A stretch of 64,000 nucleotides of DNA from Rutpela maculata (GCA_936432065.2 OW386291.2:17585821-17649820), one strand, 5' to 3'. Shown: positions 23,201-34,466, numbered from the stretch's first letter. Made by a program: numbers and translations. Notes: a model not told the origin generated them from the letters alone.

Positions 23201-23842
23201 CTTCGTATCATGTACTTCTTCATACGATTTGCTTAAAACGTTTCAAGTCACACTTCAGGTTTTACGGGTCAGAGCTTTTATGAAAACATCTACTTACATT
23301 TCTATTTCACTGCCAGTTACCAAAGTTGAATTTTTTTAACAACCTTTACCTCTCTTTATATGCTGTAAATTAGAGCAGACTAATTTGGAAGTTTTTAATG
23401 AACTCTATTCTGAATAGTAGGTATGCTTTTAGAGGGCAGGATATTTAATGACGTAATATATTGTCGAATTCCTCTATACATTTCCTTAAATATATAAGGG
23501 ATAAAAACCAAACAACCGCTATTCTCCGGATTAATGCCTCGCCGAGCGCTGAATTATGAATTAGAAGCTTTAGATTACCCTTAGATTTGTAGATTTGTCT
23601 CTCTGATTATTCATATTTCGCTTATGCATCTTTTTATTGTATTTTGTGAACTTTGAACTATAGTATCTACTTAACTTCAGTATATTTTTATTTTTTATAC
23701 TTTATGCTCTGTATGTGTTTTTATAGCTATAAAAATTATGTTTAGTGATTATGCCCTTGTGTATTTAGAATCGATTTTGCAGAAAATGTTCTAGTTATTG
23801 TATAGGTCGTTTAATACTGTGTATCGGCAACTCTAATAGGGC

Positions 23843-24100
23843 ACGTGAGCTGGGTTTAGACGTCGCGAGAAAGGTTAGTTTTATCCTACTGATGACTCGT
23901 CGTTGCGATAGTAATCCTGCTCAGTACGAGAGGAACGGCAGGTTCGGACATTTGGTTCATGCACTCGCTCGAGCGGGCGGTGGTGCGAAGCTACCATCCA
24001 TGTCATTATGCCTGAACGCCTTTAAGGCCATATTCTTTCTAGTCGAAGATGGCAACGACATCTCTTGGAGTTCCGATAGTCGAAAGGCTCAAAACAATGT
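23843..24100 (+). pseudogene. 28S rRNA 3'-end fragment
   Basis: Starts near GTGAGCTGGGTTTAGA. It passes through CTACTGATGACTCGTCGTTG and the sarcin-ricin loop CTCAGTACGAGAGGAAC (23920-23936), then GGTTCGGACATTTGGTTCA, CGAAGCTACCATCC and CGAAAGGCTCAAAACAATGT. These are landmarks of the last part of arthropod 28S rRNA. Several changes from the conserved sequence (for example the shortened GACGTCGCGAG stretch) and its isolation mark it as a pseudogene copy, not a working rRNA. It ends near the natural 28S 3' end, as expected for a reverse-transcribed 3' fragment. Confidence 0.85.
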
Positions 24101-24122
24101 GTTAAGTTCAATAACTATATAT

Positions 24123-24463
24123 TGCAATAACTATGTATTGCCACAAAACGCTAAAGTTTCGATTGCAACAAACACCAGCCGATAGACTTATTCCTACTCA
24201 AAGGAGCTCTTGTGCCAGCCACGTCACACTACTTGCAGACTGCAGTTTCGAGCTGTTGGCTTTCGTCAGTGCAACGAAGGTCCGGAATGACTGAAACGAG
24301 ATCACTCTTGGTACGCGACGATATTTATGAAACCACAACATGCAACAAAAGCGGTCTAGCGGTCTAGCGGCCGATATCCATTGCAATCAAAGTAGCGGTA
24401 GCTCGAAGGGGTGTTTGTTGCAATCGAAACGTTAGCATTTTGTGGCAATACATAGGAATTGCA
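24123..24463. mobile_element. 341-bp MITE with 54-bp TIRs
   Basis: Left TIR 24123-24176 and right TIR 24410-24463 agree apart from a few substitutions (TGCAAT..CTATGTATTGCC, GTTTCGATTGCAACAAACAC). The 233-bp interior is less AT-rich than the surroundings and has a short duplication GCGGTCTAGCGGTCTAGCGG. No clear target duplication. The superfamily is unknown. Confidence 0.7.
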
Positions 24464-25680
24464 CTTAGTAGAGTAAAATCTGGAAGTAAAGTCGCTTAGT
24501 TTTCGAGAAAAAAAAAACCGGCGTAGAACCAAACCAGACTTAGTGGGATTATTTAGTAAGATAATCGTGTATACGAAATCGTTTTTTACGACATTTTTCG
24601 GTGGTCGAGAACTTTTTTATTTCGGAAAAACTCAAAAAAATTGATTTTTAATGAAATATGTTTTTTAACGTCTCCACCGCTATATCTCTGAAAATATTTG
24701 TGCTATCAAGCTATTTTTTTTTTAGATTAAAGTAGACACAATAGCGCTTCGAACAACGTCCCACGTGAACCAGATTTATTTTTTTTTAAGTTGGTAAAAT
24801 AATAGGAAACTCAAACTTGTTATTTTCAGTAGCGTAATTTTAGGCAATCGAGAAAAAAGTATATTTGTGAAAATTTGTATATACGTGCTGCGTACAAATT
24901 GAAGCCAATACTTGAAAAAAGTTTTTAGGATAAAAATTTTTCATGTCCCGTTGATAGTATTGAGTCAGCGATTTTTTTTAACGGGCCAAAGTCATATTCT
25001 TGCGCGCTCGGCTGTAGGAAGCCTGCCGACTGCAACGATTTGACGATCCCGGTCGGGGTGTATATAGTAGTTTAACTTATATCAATAGGTACAAAACCAG
25101 CAGTGATCAAAAGCATCTAGGGGATCAATATTATTGTTCAATATTTCATATATTGTACAGTAGTATTGATCATATGTTGTTAATATTAAGAAATTGTATA
25201 ATAAATATTAAATAGTCTCCTTTTAATAATAAAAAGACAGGTAGTAGTAGTACAGTACCTAGAGGTAAAAAATATGCAAAACTTCGAAGTAATGTCATAT
25301 TGAACGGATTTCGTTCATTTTTGGCTGTATAATAGTAAATGTTTCACAGAAAAGTTTCTATATTGAGCGGGGGCTTGTTAATTTATAGGGAGTGGATGCC
25401 ACCCTCTTTGAGGGGGTGGCACTTAAAAAATATATGAAGTACAATCATATTTTAAGAAGAAAAGGTTCTATGCAATTTTTCACATAAATTAATAGTTTTT
25501 AAGTTATAACGACTTCAAAATTGCGATTTTAGCTTAAAAAAATGTATTTCTAAACTGCTTTCGTCAAGTATCTCAAAAAGTATTACTTTATCGAAAAAAT
25601 GTTATAGACTAATTACAGAAAGTACAAACTGGGAACTAATTATATTTTTTGTTTATTGATGTAGGATTAATAATTTCGGA

Positions 25681-26512
25681 GATACTTAAGTTTACATTTG
25701 GCATCCAAGTGTTCGTAAGATAACTATTTAGAGTGAGAGTTAAATATCTCAGAAACTGTGCCACCTACGCCAAGGATACTAATAGATACAATAATATGTT
25801 ATTAATTAAGCTCTTAACTATTTTTTTATTTGTTTATGTAGCATAAAAAACAAAGAAGTTATGACCGAAGCAATGTCCGTCTACACATTATTTTAATAAC
25901 AACGTCGCCATTTTGTTACTGTAATTAGCCATTAATTAAAAAAAAATTAATTTCAAACACGGTTTCTCATTAATATACAGCATGACGTAGATGATCAAAT
26001 TTTTTGGTTCGTATACAGCACTTTAGAAAAAATACAGTTTAAACTATAAAGGTATTTTCGATAAAACGTATTTTTTTTTTCGTATTCCAAATATCTCAAT
26101 AAATATTAGTTTTGTTCAAAAATGTGTAGAGACCAAAAATAAAGCTCATAAACTAATAACGAATTTCGCTTGTTTATTTATTTACATAGATTTAATAGTT
26201 TCGGAGATATGAGTTTACAAATGGCATCCGAACGTTCATAAGACGAAAAATGCAGTTTAAATGTTAAATATCTCAGAAATTGTGACGCATGCTAAGAAAG
26301 GAAATTAAAGACAATTAATTGCGCTTTCAAATTATTTTTTACTCGTTTTGTTACTCTAATTAACCAATAATTTAAAAAAATTATCTCAAATACAGTTTTT
26401 CGTTAAAATGTAGCATTATCTAAATGCTCAAATTCTTTTTTGCTCATTTAAAGCACTTGCTTTAGAAATAAATGCATTTTAAACTTTAAAGGTAATTTCG
26501 AAACCCTTGGAT
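25681..26512. repeat. Tandem repeat of about 530 bp, 1.6 units
   Basis: Two successive segments start near 25681 and 26207. Both contain GGAGATA, GTTTACA, TTGGCATCC, TTAAATATCTCAGAAA and a TCGCCATTTTGTTACT-like block. The same unit occurs in reverse at about 57560-58095 and 58870-59200. Confidence 0.55.
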
Positions 26513-26864
26513 ATCAAATATAAACTTAAATATTTCCGAAATTATTAATCCTACATCAATAAACAAAAAATATAATTAATTCCCAGTTTGTAGGGTGCTT
26601 TCTGTAATTGGTCTATAACATTTTTTCGATAAAGTAATACTTTTCGAGATACTTGACGAAAGCCGTTTGAAAATACCTTTTTTAAAAGCTTTTATTTTAA
26701 GCTAAAATCGCAATTTTGAAGTCATTATAAACTATCAATTTATGTGAAAAATTGCATGGAACCTTTTCTTCTTAAAATGTGATTCTATTTCAGCTCCAGT
26801 AAATATATATTTTTTTTAAGTGTCACCCCCTGAGAGGGGGTGGCACATTTTTTCTGAATGATAT

Positions 26865-26960
26865 CTAATTTTTTAGATGACAGTAAGCAACTCCACCCCA
26901 ACCTAGAATGCCATATATTAATCTAAATTCAGCTAACGCTACTTCTAGGCGACTAATCTG
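26865..26960 (-). pseudogene. Retrotransposon RT C-terminal scrap
   Basis: The minus strand reads LEVALAEFRLIYGILGWGG, matching the SHLVYGILGWGG segment of the RT relic at 12480-12629. Only this short block survives. Confidence 0.5.
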
Positions 26961-27849
26961 ACCAACCCTGCATGCGAGGTGTATTAATTGCGTCCCAATG
27001 TCGCGTTTAGCGCTGATAAAAAAAATCGCTGTTGCCAAACGGTACACTTTAGGAAAAAACATATTGTTTCAAAAACTTTTGTGATTATTAGGCTTTATTT
27101 TCTTCGCTGCATGTATGCAAATATTTTCAAAAATAAAAAAGTTTATCGATTGGTGAAGATTTCAATACACAAAATATGTATTTTTAGTTTATTTGATTTT
27201 TAGACAAATGAAAGTGCGAATTGTGCCCAAACCGTTTATATTGGTAAAAGCGCTACAGTGTGTGCTTTAATTTGACACAAAACAAATTTCGGTACCTTTA
27301 ATAGTTTTAAAGATATGGCGGTGGAAACAAAAAAAAACAATTTTCTTTAAAAATACATTTTTTTCACTTTGTATTGATTTAAAAAGTTCGAGAACACAAA
27401 AAAATGTCGTAAAATATGTTTTCATATGCCCGGTGACATACTCAAAGGAACCTAATATGTTTGACCTGGTTCTACGCCAAAAAAAAAAACAACACGATAT
27501 ACTTACAAAATCGCTGCTCTAACTTAACGTGTCCCGGCTTGTAATTCGTAATCCAGCGCTCGGCGAGGCATTAGTCCGGAGAATAGCTGTTGGTTGCAGT
27601 CTGTTTTTTTAATCCTTATATATTTAAGAAAATGTATACATTAGTTCGACAAAATATTACGTCTATTCTGAATAACTTTATTTGATATTTAGAGGTCAAT
27701 GGTATAGCTAGAGAGTAGTCTTATTTACACACCACGTCAAGGTATAGATCACGTGCATTGACGTCATAACTTTTCAGATCTTAGGAAAAACATACAGTTG
27801 CCATCGAGCGATCCACCTACTAATCGTGTTGTTTTAAAGTGAATTTTGA

Positions 27850-29290
27850 TGTGTTTCGGTCGCTTAAAAATTTAGTGGTGGATATCTACAACAGCTTTTA
27901 ATACTTTTATATAGTATAACTTCTCCTTTTCGCTACATTTAATATAGACAAAAAAAAACAAAAGCTATTTAAGAAAGCCTCGCTTTAAAGCCAAATTATA
28001 ACGCCCTGTCTCTCTTGGGGTTATTTAAAATGAATTCTAAATAAATAAAAATACGAAATTAACAATAACTAATTTATTCACAAAATGGTAGAGCAATGAG
28101 AACAATCCAGGGTATGGGCGAATAAATTTGTGCTAACGAATAAAAAAGTACAAACAAATAATCAAACAAATGTACAGCTGTACGGAGAGACAGACATAAC
28201 TGTACACAAATAAATTATATACATATTTAAAAGGTAACAAAATACTAAAAGCAATATAGTGGATATTGGCCAATTCAGTAATTATTCAAAGGAAAACAGT
28301 TATAAAATTGTTCACTCGCTTACTAAAAGAAAATTTAAAACAAACCGTTTTCGAATGAATAATAAAATATTTATCAAACGGTGAATCTAAAGATAGAATA
28401 AAACTTAACTAAAAAACAAATATGGTGTATAGACACCAGTGATTAGTTACATATTTTCTTTATGAATAACAAATATTTATATCAAGCAGTTAAAATCGCA
28501 TTACACGAGAATAGTGTGTCTATTTATGCGAAAACGAAACAGACGCAAAAGGTAGTTTTCACAATGTCGCGTAAAAAAGGTAAGTGCAACCGAAAACACT
28601 GCACTAAAGAGTTAATTGTTGAATCGTTGTACGAGAAATAAACTGTTTATTCTACTTACAAGCTCCCGATGAACAGAAAACACTTTCACTGGAATGCAGT
28701 ACACCTCCATAGTTGAGCACTAAAGTGTACGTAGATTTACAATACTATTAAATCATTTTTACGTAGTTTTTACATAAACAAGAATATTTTTATATTCTTA
28801 TTTCTCGAAAAAAACAAACATAACCAAACACTTGACTAATTCTTGTTGACAAGATATGGTTAAATTCTCGAGACAAAGGACAATAAACGTAGTATAATAA
28901 AAGTTGAGAAAGACAACATTTTAATACTGGAACTATTACTTTAGTTCCTCAAATTCAAGCTAAAATGTGATGACTGTGGGCACGCTTAAAGCGGCCGTGG
29001 AAGTGTCATGGTCGACGGTTTTCGCGATATTTATAAGGGTGCGTGGGGAGCAACATTATGATATAGCATAATATTTGAAAGGACCAATCATTTGTCTAGT
29101 TTTCAAAATGCTACCTTATATGGAGGCAGACGTCGCGCTATTGCATGACATCATCCTCCATAGCGGTTAAAATAAGATTAACAAATATCCGACAGTAGCG
29201 GCGGTAATTTATTTTTTAAAGGGTAACAAAATAGGTAATTTATGCACGAAAAATATAAAATAACGTAATTTAAGAGCTTTTATAACTAGA
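27850..29290. other. No gene seen
   Basis: No confident gene. A short start-plus-donor pattern (ATGTCGCGTAAAAAAGGTAAGT, 28564) could mimic a first exon, but nothing joins to it. The stretch 28960-29160 is GC-richer than average. Confidence 0.4.
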
Positions 29291-29299
29291 GATAAAAAT

Positions 29300-29870
29300 G
29301 ACCGTTACAATAGATAAGTTTGTTCGTCCATATGGCGGTTAATTAGTCTTTTACGGAATTGCCTTATTATGTAGAGGTTCGGTATGCGGAAAAAGTTGTG
29401 CCATCGAATTAGTCCTTAAAGGACCCCGCACCCATTACACATTATAGAGGAAAAACGACTTCCGTCAAATTGACCGAATTTTTGATATGACGTTGAGTCA
29501 TCATCCCTATAAAAGTTTTTAGTAACATTGGCGTCCAAAAAGCTCTCGTTTTTAAACTGGACCACGAAGAGTTGACAAAATCGGGATTTTTCGATTTCGC
29601 GTATGTCACGGGAGATCGGCGTATTTTGTCGCTACTATTCACATCGGCGCAGGCAATGTGGTGTTTTTTGTATATACATATTTAAGTTTATGTAAAATAT
29701 GGGGTTGTGCTCCGCTCTCTGCCTTGCCTAGGATCAACGAGCAAATATTATTTTAAAGGAATCATCTGATACCCCTTGCTGTATTCTACACAAAATCTCA
29801 TGAGATCCTTTTTTAATTATAATTCATTAATTAATTAAATCATTAAATATAATGTGACAATTATTATTAC

Positions 29871-29901
<31 letters not shown>

Positions 29902-30480
29902 CTCCATTTATTATTATTTATTTTTTTGTAAATATTACTTTTATTCACACGTAATTTCCACTTTTCATTCCCAACATTCTTCAAATATTTTTCAAATAGT
30001 AAATAATAACTTGATCATAGGTGGCTTCTGTCAAGTATTGTCAGAAACAAATATACTTGAATAATATCGTGTGAGTTCATAATTAAGTAAATTTCGTTTG
30101 AAAAAGCTAAAAAACTACAGGTAAGTAACAAAATACGCCGATCTCCCGTGACATACGCGAAATCGAAAAATCCCGATTTTGTCAACTCTTTGTGGTCCAG
30201 TTTAAAAACGAGAGCTTTTTGGACGCCAATGTTACTAAAAATTTTTATAAGGATGACGACTCAATGTCATATCAAAAATTCGGCCAATTTGACGGAAGCT
30301 GTTTCTCCCCTATGATGTGTGCGGGGTCCTTTTGAGAAAGTAAGATTTTAGTACAAATATTGATGTATTTCCAAATATTACATATGAGGATAATGTGGAT
30401 TACTTGCTTTTTGAGAGAAGTGTGTACACAAAGGCATTTGAAAGTCTTGAAGCTTGAAACAAATTTTTTTCGGTTCGATG
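29300..30480 (+). pseudogene. Second copy of the SWIM/YqaJ-type ORF fragment, split
   Basis: 29330-29417 reads EVRY and related residues. 30333-30470 resumes with DVFPN-like and KSLEA-like segments in the same order as the reverse complement of 1140-1390 (TTAGTACAAATATTGATGTATTTCCAAAT is shared over its length). The 915-bp long-TIR element sits between the halves. A third copy of the first part lies at about 31560-31640. Confidence 0.5.
29418..30332. mobile_element. 915-bp long-TIR element
   Basis: It begins AAAGGACCCCGCAC at 29418 and ends GTGCGGGGTCCTTT at 30332. The arms are about 215 bp and nearly identical (CGCGTATGTCACGGGAGATC in both). The centre is AT-rich with an (AAT)n tract near 29872-29900 and holds no ORF. 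It interrupts a coding relic whose other copy (near 1290) is continuous. Confidence 0.85.
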
Positions 30481-30709
30481 TAGGAAGTTCTCTCCATTTC
30501 TTTTATTAAAAAACCTAATGCAATATTATTGATATTCTCTAGAATCCTTATATTTAAAATTTGATAATATCTTGATTTTTGGTTTTCGAATTACGGCACC
30601 CTTAAAATTGCATTTTTTACACATTAAATAATCAATATCTTGCAAACGAATTGTTTTTCGAAAAAAAGTAATTCCTCATTTTCTGTTTAAATTCACTTTT
30701 TCTACCACT

Positions 30710-31110
30710 CCAGCGTCATGTACTTCTGCATAATATTTGCTTCTAACGTTTTAAGTCAGATGCATACACTTCAGGTTTAACGAGCGAGAGCTTTTACGAA
30801 AACGAATAAATACTTTTCTGTTTCACTGCCAGTTACCAAAGTTAAATTTTTCTTAATATGACTTTTACCTCTTTCCATATGCTGTAAATGAGAGCAAACT
30901 AATTTAGTTTTTAATGAACTCTATTTTGAGTAATTTTGTTTGATATTTAAAAGGTCAATGGCGTAGTTAGGGAACCTTGTTAACCCATTTCACGTCAAGG
31001 TATAGGTCGCGTGCATTGACGTCATAGCTTTTAACCTAGGGAAAATAAACAACTGCCAGTGAGCGTTCCGCCTACTAAACGTGTTGCATAAAAGTGAATT
31101 TTGCTGTATT
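30710..31110. repeat. Continuous copy of the 23.2/27.7-kb repeat
   Basis: Matches 23200-23445 joined to 27666-27850. Includes a GCATTGACGTCATAGC block shared with the ends of the first element in the window. Confidence 0.6.
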
Positions 31111-31122
31111 TAAGATGTTCAA

Positions 31123-31496
31123 GGGGCGAGCGTAGAGGCAACTCCAATGTGAATATCAGTCGATATTCCGTTGAAGCAACGTCGAGCGCGGTTAGTACTT
31201 GGATCTATCTTGGGAAATACAGCATTCTTGTCCCATTTTTTAGCGGCTTGTATATCAGTGTATACGCGGAAGTTACGTAATTTCAGACGAGGATTGCGTA
31301 GTGGATATACCATCCTTCGGAGGGGATGTAAAACAGGCGGTCCGTTGTCTATTAAATGTTAGGGAAGTAAAAGATCCCTACTCTTCTTAAGGGAAGAGGT
31401 TCGGCAAAATTTCCAGGTTGGGGGTAGCTCGTCTCCTGGCGTCGGTGATAGACCCTGGTAGCGGAAATAGGCCGACGTTAAATAGTTAAAAAAAAA
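31123..31496 (+). mobile_element. 5S-rRNA-derived SINE
   Basis: A 374-bp insertion ends in a poly(A) run and is flanked by a perfect 11-bp duplication AAGATGTTCAA (31112-31122 and 31497-31507), the signature of LINE-driven retroposition. The head matches 5S rRNA: GTCGAGCGCGGTTAGTACTT (31181-31200) equals the 5S GTCGGGCGCGGTTAGTACTT region with one change, with AAGCAACG before it as in the 5S A box and CTTGGGAA after it. The body (GGAGGGGATGTAAAACAGGC, CGTCTCCTGGCGTCGG) is not 5S and may derive from its partner LINE. This fits the SINE3 class. Confidence 0.8.
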
Positions 31497-31976
31497 AAGA
31501 TGTTCAAAAACTTATTGTTAGATATTTACAACTTTCCTATACTTTTATATCGTTAATTTTGTTCATAGATATGATGGCTAATTTGTATTTGACGGAATTG
31601 TCTCATGTAGAGGTTAGAGGTCAGGAATGTGAAAAAAAAAAGACAAACATAAATGATCACATGAAATCTCTAAGCCTACTATGATTTCTCGAAAATTGTG
31701 ATTTTCTTTTTATCACAGTAGGCCGGCGTTTTAGATCTAGGCGGCATTTATGTGTTGAATAAAGTCGTCTTATGGAGTTGTATAGCTGATAAAAATTTGA
31801 AATGAATTGAGTTACAAATAAAATAGATACAGGGGTGTTTTCACGAGAAGTGAAACACTTTCTATATTTGCTTAATATTTATATAAGTAATGAGTAACAT
31901 TTATAATATATATAATTTAAAGGTCATTTATACCTACAATTCAACACTTTCCTAGCTCGTTCAGAATCGGTTTATG

Positions 31977-32025
31977 TGTTCCAATTTGTGGATAAATCTG
32001 CCTAATTCGACTTTTTTTAAAAAAT
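31977..32025. repeat. Short repeat shared with 39325-39367
   Basis: CCAATTTGTGGATAAATCTG and the following CCTAATTC.ACTTT recur in reverse at 39325-39367, next to the RT scrap there. Confidence 0.5.
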
Positions 32026-32145
32026 TTTCAATGCTGTTAAAAATAAAAGTAGTTTAATATAATTACGAGTATAATTAGCTATCTTGTTTAATAATTTTTG
32101 TAAGAAGAAAATAATTTTTATTTTACCGTAAGTTTTACCGCATGA

Positions 32146-32935
32146 TACCACTTATAATAATAATAATAAACTTTATTTTCCTTTTATGACAATATGATAC
32201 AATATTGTATAGGAATAGTCAGACTTAATATCTAAAAGAGAGAAGAAAAAAAGAAGTAAATCATAGAGCACTTTACATATTAAAATATTCTTATAGCTTC
32301 TAGAAAGTTTTGCTAATTAAAAAAAAATACTTTAAGTTTCTTTCTAATTAGTGAAAGTTTATGCAATGTTTTATTTTCACATGGAAATTGTTAAAAATTC
32401 TAGGTTCTAGACAACTGGGTGAATTTACAGAGACACTTAATTTACTGAAGGGCATATAAAGATCAAGTTTTTGCCTGGTATTTACATTATGTAGATGATT
32501 GTTACAAACAAATTTACTTTTGTTTTTAATGACAAATAAACAATTCAAAATGAAAATTGACGGAAGTGCCAATATATTATAGTCCTTAAATGTATTTTTA
32601 CAGGTCTCTCTTGCGGATAAGCCTACCATACATCTTATCACACGCTTTTGGGCTAAAAATACATTATTTGATAGGGTGGAAACCGCCCAAAAACAAACAC
32701 CATATCTTAACCGAGAATCAACCTCTAAAAATATAAATTCCTTAGTTGAGCCATGTTTAGAACATTTTTAATTTTTGAATTGATAAACTACTGAATGTAA
32801 TTTGGCTTTCAGTAATTCACAATGGCTTCTCCAGTTTATACCCAAACATATTATATTAGACGTCCTTGTTGATATTGACGTATTATCAAGTTGAATATTT
32901 GGATAATCACATTTCATTTGTCTGCTGTCTGTTGT
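32146..32935 (-). pseudogene. CR1/L2-like RT C-terminus, 5'-truncated
   Basis: The open part 32348-32641 (97 codons) has QKRVIRCMVGL, the conserved RT C-terminal block, and ends at a natural stop. Upstream, SRLRYGVCFWAVSTL and LGINWRSHCELLKAKLHS extend it to about 32830 with a frameshift near 32755. The 3' UTR ends at 32146-32175 in an (ATA)n-AAACTTTATTTTCC tail, as in the element at 11975. It is a typical 5'-truncated LINE copy. Confidence 0.7.
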
Positions 32936-33394
32936 GAAACACTAATGCATATGTCTTCTCAACATAAAATAAAGAGAATGTTCACTAAACTAGTTACTAA
33001 AGTTTGCCACGCCTTTTATTTAAAAAGGATAGTAGCTTGAGCACGGCAGCTTTTTAAGTCGGGAGCAGGTATGGGCTCAAGTATTTCAATTTTGTTGCAA
33101 CAAGTAGTTAAGCAGTTTATATAAGCCTTTAAGTAGACTAGAGCAGGCGCCAGTCTATTTGATGTTATTAAACAAACAAATAATAACGAAACAGCAGGCA
33201 GAATTAATAAATAATGAAAAGCAGGTTTACTATTCAAAAACCTTATATTACATAAATTAGTGAAGTTAGTATGTATAACAGTAAAGATTTGATACGACTT
33301 AATCTAAAAAATACAATGAAACAATAAAAAAATATGCAAAAGCACTAAAATATAAACAATATGACACGCAACTTCTCATAAACGAACAATAATA

Positions 33395-33560
33395 GTATAT
33401 TACGTAATGAGTGTTGTAAGAAGCATATTACGCACGAATAGAAAAGTTACGCACGATGCCGCGTAGCAGCGAGTGCGTATTTCCATGAGCGGGTAATTGC
33501 TTTACAACTCGAATTATGTCCTATACTTTACCTACGATCATACTTATTTATTTATTTAGT
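33395..33560. repeat. Foldback repeat with GCACGATGCCGCG core
   Basis: GTGTTGTAAGAAGCATATTACGC (33411 on) pairs with GCGGGTAATTGCTTTACAACTC (33488-33510). The centre GCACGATGCCGCGTAG (33451) resembles the GCACGACGCCGTAGG core of the foldback repeat at 18633 and 19844. Confidence 0.5.
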
Positions 33561-34043
33561 AAAATCTGAATTTAGTTTACTTGTCAACAATATTATTCAA
33601 CAAATATTATGTCAGTTTTAACAGCGTTTGAAAATTAAACCCCGCGTCAGCGATATAAGCCACCTATAATTGCGTGTCCCGTGCGTTTTGTTTACCGTGC
33701 GATTTGTTTACAGAGCGATTTGTTTACAATATGTGAAGTTCAACTTACATAGATGGCAGGTAGTGTGTTTTTTACTATTTACAGTAGTGATCGTAAGTAA
33801 AATGAATTTATCAACACTATCAACCACTAGTTTTCTTTTTTTCAAATCAAATGGCAATTATGTACACTGAGAGTTATGCAATACACCCCTGCTTTTTATT
33901 TAACTGAGAACGGCTGCGACATAACCTCAAAGTTCAGTATTATGTTACATCAGCGTTTGTAAACAAATTGAATATTAATCTAAATAGAAGACTATTCCAT
34001 GTAAAAGATGGTTAGCTACATTAAAAAGGAATCAACATAAAAT

Positions 34044-34466
34044 TACGAAAGCGTAGAAAGGACATGTATAAAATATTTTATAATTGTCAGCTTAAACTTA
34101 CAATATATAATTGCAAGTTTAAACTTACAATTATCCATAATTGTCACTTTAAACTTACAATTATGTATAATTGCAACTTCAAACTGACAATTATATGTAA
34201 TTGTAAGATTAAACTTGCAATTATACATAATTGTAAGTTTAAAGTGACAATTATAAAAATATTTTTGTAGAAAATATTTTTATAAATGTCAGTTTAAATT
34301 GACAGTTATGTATAATTGCAAGTTCAAACTTACAATTATATATAATTGCAAGTTTAAAGTGACAATTATCTATAGTTGTAAGTTTAAAGTTGCAATTATA
34401 CTTAATTGTAAGTTCAAAGTGACAATTATAAAATATTTTTGACTATGTCCGTTCTACGCTTTCGTA
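34044..34466. mobile_element. 423-bp MITE made of 30-bp palindromes
   Basis: TIRs read TACGAAAGCGTAGAA(A/C)GGACAT (left 34044-34065, right 34446-34466 reversed). A 6-bp TAAAAT lies on both sides (34038-34043 and 34467-34472). The interior is eleven units of about 28 bp repeating every 30 bp. Each unit is itself a near-palindrome of the form ATAATTGTAAGTTTAAACTT plus ACAATTAT. Units start at 34080, 34107, 34137, 34167, 34197, 34227, then 34282, 34312, 34342, 34372 and 34402. Each block closes with AAAATATTTTT. No coding capacity. Confidence 0.85.

Larger units (their letters stand above)
23450..27665. mobile_element. Composite foldback, about 4.2 kb
   Basis: Three pairs of inverted segments nest inward. 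23450-23575 pairs with 27533-27665 (GACGTAATAT at the ends; GCCTCGCCGAGCGCTG inside). 24480-24780 pairs with 27190-27515 (GGCGTAGAACCA). 25370-25700 pairs with 26500-26850 (GGGGGTGGCAC near the outside). The centre (25681-26510) is a partial tandem repeat of about 530 bp (GGCATCC.A.CGTTC.TAAGA, AAATATCTCAGAAA). The left arm holds extra material missing from the right: a 28S rRNA fragment and a 341-bp MITE. The right arm holds an RT fragment. Confidence 0.6.
23200..27850. repeat. Repeat copy split by a composite foldback
   Basis: The flanks 23200-23445 and 27666-27850 together match the continuous sequence 30710-31110 (CACTGCCAGTTACCAAAGTT, TTTTTAATGAACTCTATT, GCATTGACGTCATA). The foldback therefore landed within this repeat. 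TCTATTCTGAATA is present on both sides (about 23407 and 27663). An imperfect match continues after it for about 30 bp, so the duplication may be longer than 13 bp. Confidence 0.6.

Noticed and set aside
23892..24185. 97-codon plus-strand ORF
   Set aside because: It reads through the 28S rRNA fragment and the adjoining MITE arm.
28564..28600. First exon of a host gene (MSRKKG then GTAAGT)
   Set aside because: Too short, and no joining exon in phase is visible downstream.
33016..33237. 73-codon minus-strand ORF
   Set aside because: No family resemblance, no splice context; treated as chance.
34043..34270. ORFs on both strands rich in NCKFKLTI-type repeats
   Set aside because: Products of reading through the 30-bp palindrome array; the repeat explains both strands.
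34044..34466. CRISPR array
   Set aside because: 30-bp periodic palindromes look CRISPR-like, but there are no unique spacers, the genome is eukaryotic, and TIRs with duplications mark it as a MITE.
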